Program-made: the position numbers and the translations under genes | Origin: Paralichthys olivaceus | Taxonomy: Eukaryota > Chordata > Actinopteri > Pleuronectiformes > Paralichthyidae | Assembly (NCBI RefSeq): GCF_024713975.1 | Contig: NC_091102.1 | Location: forward strand, 8,003,001-8,067,000 | Length of the DNA stretch: 64,000 nt | Direction: 5' to 3' | Shown: one piece after another, positions 56,500 through 64,000 of the stretch | Layout of the letters: each line of letters starts with the position of its first letter | Numbering within the stretch: position 1 is the stretch's first letter | Notes under the pieces: model-generated | Seen by the model: the letters and a program-made list of their open reading frames with translations, nothing else | Database searches by the model: none | What the model was told of the DNA's origin: nothing

Positions 56500-56560
56500 T
56501 TCCTGTTATTTCATCACGTCAGTCGCAGTGATGACGTAGCGGCGTCCTTTGTGTTTTGGT
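56500..56560 (-). promoter_or_regulatory. piga: Probable piga promoter with CRE-like site
   Basis: The plus strand reads 'catcacgtcagtcgcagtga' followed by 'tgacgtagcggcg', giving two CACGTCA/TGACGTA-type half sites about 20 bases apart just upstream of the probable first exon. Binding by CREB/ATF factors is inferred. Confidence 0.35.
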
Positions 56561-58121
56561 TGATGAGTGACAGATTTTATTCTCAGAAAAAAAAAAAGTT
56601 ATTTTAAAGTTTTATTTCAAATGTTACATCGATTCAGAAAATGTGATTGGATACTATTGGAACTTCTGTGAATAATTATCTGTGTTGAAGTTCAGAATTA
56701 TGTGAGCAGAAAAAAACAGACAGCAACAGGCATCGTGACAAGGTCCATGAGATTCTGACAAGATTAACGTTCACTTGGAAATGATGTTTGTGATTTATTC
56801 AAGCACAGAAATGCCTACACTGACTTCTGGTAGATAACATACTGTAAACCCACATTGCTGAATGTTTACACAATTCTTCCAGCTAGACAATGGTAAGTTT
56901 GAATTAGTTATCTGTGCACATTCCCTGAACCAGTCTGAACATGTTGGAAATGTAATAAGAGAAGTACCTGATGGCCAATATAATACAGTACTTGCTAAAA
57001 CTTTACAGTGACCTGCACACATTAAAGACAGTCTTTGTTTTAAGGTCCAGGTATTCACAAGGTAGTGGGTACAGTAGGTTTACTTTTAAACTTTTTAAAC
57101 TTTTAAAAATGAAAGAAAATTCCTCACATTCATGTAACATGTTACTTCAATTCCCTCCGCTCCAGCTTGCTTCAGATTCTCCTTTGATAATTTCACAGTT
57201 CTCAGGGTTAAATTACATCAACCTCAATATCTTGTTACATTGAAATAGTGTCTCCTGCTGTTTGGTTGATCAGTTTTGGCTCATTCTCAGACAAACATAT
57301 ATTATATAGAATTATATTCATTTACCAAGGTGAAAAAAATCAAGCAAAACAACAACATTTAGTCAACCTGCAGTTCACGTTACACAAAAGCAGATTAAAA
57401 TAGGTGTCATGTTTTAATGTCATGGTTGATGTTAATGTAAAGAATGTGCCTGTCATAAGACCTTATGAAGAAAATTCCAGCAAATACATTTTATGCACAG
57501 TACAATTGTTAAACAGCTTATGAAATATTGTGTTCATAATATTGAATTCATATTTTATACAGTTGTTCCAAACAAAAACAGGGTGTATTTGAATCACCAA
57601 ATGGCTCAGTTTTCAGTATTTCTGTAAGATTAAACAACATTTAGAACATAAAGACTGGAAGTACAAACTTATTCTTTAAGGGTTTATAAAGCAATTCGGA
57701 TTTACTCAAGATTCTCACACATATTAAGTATATGTAGCTATACCTGAATCTCTTTAGAATAAGTCATACGCCATGAGGTTTTGAAAATAATGTGTTTTTT
57801 TACCTCTGTTGGGGTATTTTGTGTTGGTTTGATAGAAGAATTACACAAAAACAATCAGACAGATTTCCAGAAAACTTGGTGGAAGGATGTGTCAGTAAAG
57901 AACCCATGACAATTTGAGGTGGAACTGAATGAGCGGTCTCATCCAGGATTTTCTCAACATTGTGAGAGCATTTAAAAAAAAACATTTTTAATGTTTTCCC
58001 AGAAAATAATAAATAGGTCTGGATGAATAAAACCTGCAATATTTGGGGAACTGGTGGGCTTGATACCACAGCCATTACTAACCACAGTTCAGGTGAAAGT
58101 GCTTCCACATTGGAATTCATC
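56561..58121. other. Spacer between piga and the Ig-domain gene
   Basis: AT-rich DNA with the repeat copy at 57826. No supported exon was found. Confidence 0.5.
57826..57935 (+). repeat. Copy of the GGTGCAGATCC dispersed-repeat family
   Basis: The stretch contains 'acagatttccagaaaacttg', 'gtggaaggatgtg' and 'aagaacccatgacaattt', which align with the left half of the 13.2-kb copy. It lies just beyond the 3' end of the Ig-domain gene. Confidence 0.5.
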
Positions 58122-60527
58122 TCAGAAGTTGTCAGCCTCCAGTTCTCTTTTCTTTCCATTGACCGAATGACACATACAGGTCTGGGTTGATTTCTTTTTT
58201 AATTTCAACATGTACCACAAGACCAGGCAAAATCCGAGCAGCAACAAGATGGAGATGACTTTGGGGAATCGCACACAGGACTTTGGATCTGTAAAAAATT
58301 AAAATGTGCAAGAACATGAAAATGAATCACCAAACAAATCTATATTTTCTTAATTAACTGATGTCAAAGATTTTATTTTAAATATCCTACCCAATGACAA
58401 GCTTTGTTTTGATCATATGCTGTAGTATATCCACCTACTTACCTCCCAACCTCCCATCCTACAAATCTACAAACCTACCTACCTAGAATAGAAACCTACC
58501 CACCCGTCTGGTTTTGAATCAGGTTGTCGGGAGTTGGCGGAAGACGGCTGTTGTTTGCTGGTGAGAGAAGACTTCAGTTAAAATAAATAAAACTCTGCTG
58601 TAGATTGATGGGTGAATAGATGAGTGATCAGATACTGCAGGTATAGATCATGACTCACCAGAAACGTTGAGGTATATGTCATGGTATTCATACCCATCTT
58701 TTCCATGGTAACTGCATTTGTATAATCCCTGGTCGGCTGCGGTGAGGTCGGTCAGGAGCAGAGAGCAGTTGCTGCTGTTATTAGCCACAAATATTCCGAC
58801 CCTGCCCTGGTAATTGCTATCGATGTCTGAGGTGGTCTTGTTCTGACGGAACACCACTATTGGGATTGTTTTTTCCACTTGCCACCTAAAGTCTTTATCC
58901 TTCACTCTGTCTGGGCAGTTGCATTCCAGAAGGACACTGCCCCCTACATTCTCTGTATTTCCTGTGGGACATAGACGAAAAACAATTATCCACACACACT
59001 GTAATACTTTAAAAACACAAGTGTCCCTGATGCTTTGAAAATGTGAGTTGCTGCTTCTCAAAAACTTGAGAACTTAGGTTTTTCTTGTATATGTTCTACT
59101 GTATAGCATTGATATTAATAGCTACACACAATTAAATATATTATACACATCCCATCTTACAATCTCATTTTACTGTGACATCATCAATGTATTATTATTT
59201 TTACTGGCCACCATCCCTCTTATTTTTGTCAAGGTATGATAATTTCATCATTTTGTACATAAATAATATTCACCTGTGGTTAAAAGTTAAAATGTAGTTA
59301 AACATTTTAACAACACGGCACATATTGGATTTTTAAGACTGCAGCCTCTTCCTGAGTATGTGTCTAGTTTTGTGGTGCTTTCCCTCTATATCTCACTTCC
59401 TTTGTTCTGCTCCTGCTACAGAATATACCGTATATAGCTGAAGTCAGTGTCTGCGCAGACTGGAGCTACTTCAGTCCTCAATTGTTCTCTAATTATCTTC
59501 ACACACTCAGCAGAGAAACAGACTTGTAAAGTTCCTCAAATCATAGAAGTCAAAAACTGTTCAGAAAGATTGTTTCAATGTTGATGTCGATGTTGAACAT
59601 CTCTAATGTTTGGGATTAAATCTTGCACAACCATTGCCTTGATCCATTCTCTTAATTCTAAACAGGTTTTGGAATTAACCCCTGGTAATTCAGTCTGTTT
59701 TCCTTCGTCACTGGCTTTTTCAGAACAATCTTACAAACGAACATTGAACCAGTGCAAACCAAATATAAATATCCACATCATGACACATTAATACAACAAA
59801 GTAAATGATTGCTCAAGCAAAATGTAATTAATAAGCAAAAACAGGTCCAGTGTGCAAGATTTAGGTGAAAGGGAACTATTGGCAGAAATTTAATGTAGAA
59901 TAATCCTCATGATGTTTTCATTGACTAGTTCGTTTCATCTATTTTGTATGAATTGTAGTTTTCTTTCCCCCAGAAAAGGCCCTTTATATTTAAATACTTT
60001 ATATTTACATCGAGGGGACCCTCTCTACGGAGGCCAGCATGTTTTTTACATTAGTCCAGACTGAACAAACTAAACACCTTTTGGGTTTTAATGACAACTG
60101 AAGCTACCAGAGGTTATTTTTCATGTTCGGAAAGAGAGGGTGAGGTGAGGGGTGTTCAGCTGTTCAACATTCAACTTCAACACTCGATATCACTAAATTC
60201 TACACACTGTACCTTTAAACCAAATGAGTATGAACTAATAAACTATTAACTTATCAAACTCATGTGTTCAACAACAGTCTGTTAAAAGAACGTCACTATA
60301 TCACTAAAAGGAAACAACTGATTTGACTCAGGAATGAAGCAGATAAAACATATGACTCAGTATTACAAATCTACACAAGGTGTATAACGTACATTTACAT
60401 GGATCTGCTGTATTTATTCAGTCACATTCCAGAGAGGACGACAATGTCCAACTCTCCTGAGGAATTTGAACCTTGAACACTTACCTGAAACAGATAAAAC
60501 CATTAACAATCCCAGAATTGTCTTCAT
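58122..60527 (-). CDS. Small type I membrane protein with one V-set Ig domain, family not recognised
   Basis: Four exons: 60485-60527 (ATG at 60527), 58659-58961, 58504-58557 and 58122-58288. All are in phase 1 at their junctions, as is usual for Ig-type surface proteins, and they give 188 residues. Residues 1-15 (MKTILGLLMVLSVSG) are a signal peptide. Residues 16-115 form one V-type Ig domain with Cys28, Trp41 and Cys97, the last in DQGLYKC, close to the DxGxYxC consensus. Residues 116-143 are a Pro/Asn-rich stalk. Residues 144-161 (VISILLLLGFCLVLWYML) are the membrane helix, followed by a 27-residue basic tail without ITIM or ITAM. Extra cysteines (30 and 80) and NNS and NCS glycosylation sites are present. 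It resembles teleost immune co-receptors in general; no specific orthologue can be named. A soluble or alternative form cannot be judged. Confidence 0.8.
59843..60214 (+). mobile_element. Second copy of the TTAA MITE, opposite orientation
   Basis: The ends AGGTCCAGTGTGCAAGATTT and AAATTCTACACACTGTACCT are inverted repeats, with TTAA kept only on the right (60215-60218). The interior matches the copy at 24542-24871 read on the other strand. It lies in the first intron of the Ig-domain gene. Confidence 0.78.
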
Positions 60528-61419
60528 GTTCACTGCTGGAGCTGTACATATAAGTCCAATCTGTGCTGTTCACTAGTGCAAGTGGTGGAAAACCCCAGCT
60601 ATCAGGAAACAGGGAAACGATCAATTCACACTCGTGTTCTGAGAGCCTTTGGTGGAAAGTGAAACCGTCTTCTTCCTATGGTGAGAGCAGGGAGTCTTGA
60701 GTTTCCGCAGAGAAAAAAAATCCCATAAAGTTAATTTTAGCATTGTGTGTACCAACATCATAGAACCCTGGTAGATTATAACGAGTTACTCAAAACAACC
60801 TCTTGGTATCTCGTTATTTTTGACTTATTATGTCATTATTTCATAATATCATCTCATAATGTTTTTATCTCATAATCAGGATTTTCCATCTATAACTTTA
60901 ACTTTCAAGCTCAACATTTCAAATAACCATCTCATAATTTGATGACTTACTACTTTACAATTCTGGGACTTACCAGGTCTTTAATATGACAGTATCACAA
61001 TTTCCTCTTACTGTATTATACTTTTGCGACTTATTATTTTATAATTTTGCGATTTTTAATTTTTTTTTGTGTGTATCTAATACTTTTTGATTTAGCTTTA
61101 ATCCTTCATGTCTTTGGCAGGAATGTTCCTCCTTACAACACTCAATACATCATCGATCAAACATTCACTTTCCTCCCACCTCCTCCCACCTCCTTCCTCC
61201 GCCCACTCCCTGGACGCAGCGTCACGCCCTCTCCGCCGTCAGGAGCTCAACCGGGAGGAAGCAGCGGGATCGGGATCTGGGATCTGGGGCACTCGAGCTT
61301 CCGCCGCGTCGATAAACAAACACCCACACGTCCGCTTCGACGTTTACATGCTTTAATCCGCATCTCTCCACTAGCGGAGACATCGTGAACACAGCGTGGG
61401 GGACCAGCAGGAGGAGGCC
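60528..61419. other. Divergent spacer between the Ig-domain gene and app
   Basis: AT-rich DNA up to about 61150, with no exon or clear repeat. It then turns GC-rich as the app promoter begins. The two genes are transcribed away from each other. Confidence 0.5.
61150..61419 (+). promoter_or_regulatory. app: app promoter and 5' UTR region
   Basis: A GC-rich stretch with pyrimidine-rich 'cctcccacctcctcccacct' and CG-bearing 'gcagcgtcacgccctctccg' runs into the start codon. The start context GAGGCCATGG is a strong Kozak match. No TATA box was seen, as is known for mammalian APP promoters. Confidence 0.55.
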
Positions 61420-63993
61420 ATGGGAGCACACACGGCGTTCTTGCTGTTACTGGCGGCGACCTTGACGCTTTCAGCCGAGGTGAGTAACGGAGCTGCGGCC
61501 GGGGGCCTGCGAGCAGCCGCACCGGCCTCCAGGTGGACGGAGGGACGGGAAGGGCGTGCGAAAGAATGACGCGTTAAAATGTTAAACTGTTGTTGTTATT
61601 GTTATAACACCCAGCGTGTCGTGTGTTCCGTCACAACCGTGCTGACGTTATCACCAGTCCACCTCGCACACCGTCACTGAGCTGGACCCGGGAGATGATC
61701 GTCCACTCACGGGCTGTAGCTCCTTGTTTCTCCGGGTTCACGTATTTACTGCGTAGAATTAGCAAAGCGATGCTACCAGGGCCTGTCGTTGGATGTGAGT
61801 GTGAGGGGCAGCCTGGCCCTGCTACTGTATGACACATGTTTATCTTATAGTGATTTCTTTTTTAAATTCAAATCTCACTTTTTCTTATTATACCGAGTCA
61901 CTGTTATCTGCTGCTGGTTACAGAGCTGAGTTTACACACCCGCAGCCAGTGATCCCATGACTAGGATCTAGGAAGCTAACATTGGCTATAGCTTGGTCCA
62001 GAGAATGGCACATATTGGCATGGCAACCGCTATCTGCTAACACGTCAGTCATGTTAAAAGATGTCGTTGTGTTTAGACAAACTTGGGAAACACAGCAGCT
62101 GCAACCACGTCACACACAAGTCAGGAACCTCAGCTCTGAGATGCATGAGCAGCCCCCTCCACCAGAGAGCTTGTTTTTCACTTGTGCTGATGTGGAGCGT
62201 GTGGTTCTGGTTCTGCTGTGTGGTGAGACATCTGAGAGGAATGGAGAAAATAAAGGATGCAGCCTTTTTTTTTTTTAGTTTGACACAAGGAAGATGGCGC
62301 CTGCAGCTTTGTGCTGCCGGACCGGGGACAAACATGAAGCTGAGGATCAGCTGGAAAAGGGATGAACGAGGCGGACATCTCGAGTCATTAGACACACCGT
62401 GTGTTTAATCACATGCATGCTTGCATTTGTGCGTGCGAGTTATTCAGGGAGAGTTTCTCAGCCGCAGAGTCCTCAGCCAAACCCCCGTGTGCTGCAGTGA
62501 AAAATGTCCACGGATCCAATTCTGCAGGACACATCAGATGATAACCAGGGACTATCCTTAAAAACTGTCAATGTTGTTTATCTCAGTATCCTTTAATGGA
62601 CCTAAACTTAGATTTATGGGGTTTAAAGCTAATGGAAAATGTATATAGTTATACAATGCTATTTTGTTTCTGCACAGTGGGCAATGGAATACACAGATTT
62701 ATGTTTTGTTACACACTGGAGACTTAATGACTTTGTGTTCAAAAAGGATGCCTAGTTTTTTATACTAATCCCAAATAGTTTGGAGAAATCAAACGCATTC
62801 CAAACAAAAGATTGGGTTCTGGGAGGTTAACCCTACCCTTCTGAGTTGCGACCACAGAGTCTATAAACCTCAATTTGTTTTTATTTCTGGAGCCTGTTAC
62901 ATGTTGACATAACACTCCTTGTGCTCAACCAAGCATTGGCTCATGCTCTCACTGCTTACTGCTGCACTTTTTCTATTTTTTTTAAACAGCATGAAGCGAA
63001 GTGGACATGCCAAGATGTTCAAAAAGAGAATTGAATCGTTCATTTATATAAATTAATGGAAAATATTATGCACTAAAGGTCAGAAAACTGTTTTAGCAGA
63101 GATTAATAATTATAATCTATTCCACTCACAGGAAGATAATATTATGCAGAACTTCACTGGCTTGGAATTAGTCATTTAAAGACTGACAAAAGATGGCTTG
63201 GTGGCTGTTGTCAGCATGAATAAAAGGGTTTGAAAGGCAAAACACAGTGGAAATTCTATTTATCCCAAACCTAAATGAAGGAGAAGGAGTAAGTGCAGAG
63301 AGCTATGTGCTATTAAACAGCTGGATCTGATAGTTGTGGTTCAATATGTTTTTCTGCTCTTTGCTAGAAAAGGCTGTATCGTCTCAAATACACTCTCATT
63401 GCACTTTCATATAGGAAATGGATAAAGCCTCTTAAGACAAGCTAACAAAGGGGACATGGGCTGCACGGGAGCTATAATACTTAGCTCTCTGGCTTATGGG
63501 CTCAGTGGGATAAAACTTAGTACCTAGCCTTGCTTAGGCTTAAACCAGTAGAGATTTGATTTGTTTATTTATATAATAACTTAAATGTACAGTGATATTA
63601 TGAAATGATTGAAAGAGGCCTTTATCCTTCTGATTCACTTGTTCTAGTTCTATGTAGAGAGACAGATGTATGTCCAGGATTGGAAGTGAAATGACGCAGA
63701 ATAAACTGAGGGGATCTAAATATACATAAGCTGCTTCAGGAGATTTTTGTGGGCAAGTGATACTTAAGTCAGTTTGGTGCAAACGGTTTTGATAGTTTGT
63801 CTTTTCTTTTCCGTTGTACGTCCAGGTGCCTGCAGATGACTCCCTGGGTTTGCTAACTGAGCCCCAGGTGGCCATGTTCTGTGGAAAGCTCAACATGCAC
63901 ATCAATGTACAGACGGGCAAATGGGAGTCTGACCCTTCCGGCACCAAGAGCTGCATTGGCACCAAGGAGGGAATCCTGCAGTACTGCCAAGAG
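61420..63993 (+). CDS. app: Amyloid precursor protein, first two exons (partial; continues beyond the right edge)
   Basis: Exon 1 (61420-61479) encodes a signal peptide, [20 protein letters not shown]. Exon 2 (63826-63993) encodes 56 residues beginning [20 protein letters not shown] and ending ILQYCQE before a GTATTT donor. Exon 2 is 168 bases, the same as exon 2 of human APP, and both junctions are in phase 0 as in human. The sequence is the start of the E1 growth-factor-like domain, with [10 protein letters not shown] and KSCIGTKEG. NMHxNVQxGKW and DPSGTK fit APP better than APLP2 (which has ETKEEVLQ). Teleosts carry appa and appb, and this fragment does not decide between them. Family knowledge: a type I membrane protein processed by secretases and active at synapses. 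The Abeta region lies outside the window. Confidence 0.92.
61480..63825 (+). other. app intron 1
   Basis: About 2.3 kb separate the two exons. CG-rich DNA persists for roughly 200 bases after exon 1, then AT-rich DNA follows. No repeat family or nested frame with splice sites was recognised. Confidence 0.5.
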
Positions 63994-64000
63994 GTATTTA

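Noticed and set aside
61420-63993. Calling the right-end gene aplp2
   Set aside because: [15 protein letters not shown] and DPSGTK follow APP; APLP2 has a different sequence after SC and a longer signal region.

Overview
The window is nuclear DNA from a ray-finned fish, most likely a percomorph teleost. All genes have introns with GT/AG junctions. The predicted proteins match vertebrate families and the intergenic DNA is full of teleost repeats: long CA/TG microsatellites, TTAA-flanked MITEs, a decayed Tc1/mariner copy and several dispersed families. Gene models below were built by hand by joining exons whose reading phases agree. Family names rest on remembered vertebrate proteins, not on a search.

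Layout, left to right. (1) 587-24070, minus: the 5' part of sytl5, a Rab27 effector. Seven coding exons lie at 587-4976, followed by a large first intron to a probable untranslated exon in a CpG-rich patch near 24 kb; the C2 domains lie beyond the left edge. (2) 25671-27237, plus: dynlt3, a dynein light chain, complete in five exons. (3) 29152-35134, minus: xk, complete in three exons. (4) 40588-44005, plus: a bombesin-type GPCR, best called grpr, complete in three exons. Its first intron holds an apparently intact two-exon antisense gene (42114-43048, minus) for an unrecognised 194-residue coiled-coil protein. (5) 46115-49556, minus: asb11, seven exons. (6) 50886-56480, minus: piga, complete. 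(7) 58122-60527, minus: an unrecognised 188-residue membrane protein with one V-set Ig domain. (8) 61420-63993, plus: the first two exons of an app gene, which runs off the right edge.

The genes do not form a pathway. They are a syntenic mosaic: sytl5-dynlt3-xk matches human Xp11.4, grpr-asb11-piga matches Xp22.2, and app matches human 21q. CYBB, which separates XK from DYNLT3 in mammals, is missing between xk and dynlt3 here.

The main candidates for something new are the gene nested antisense in the grpr intron, the orphan single-Ig membrane protein, a (TG)n tract that takes the place of a polypyrimidine tract at the sytl5 exon 5 acceptor, and an elaborate TTAA-flanked foldback element at 35.7-36.4 kb.
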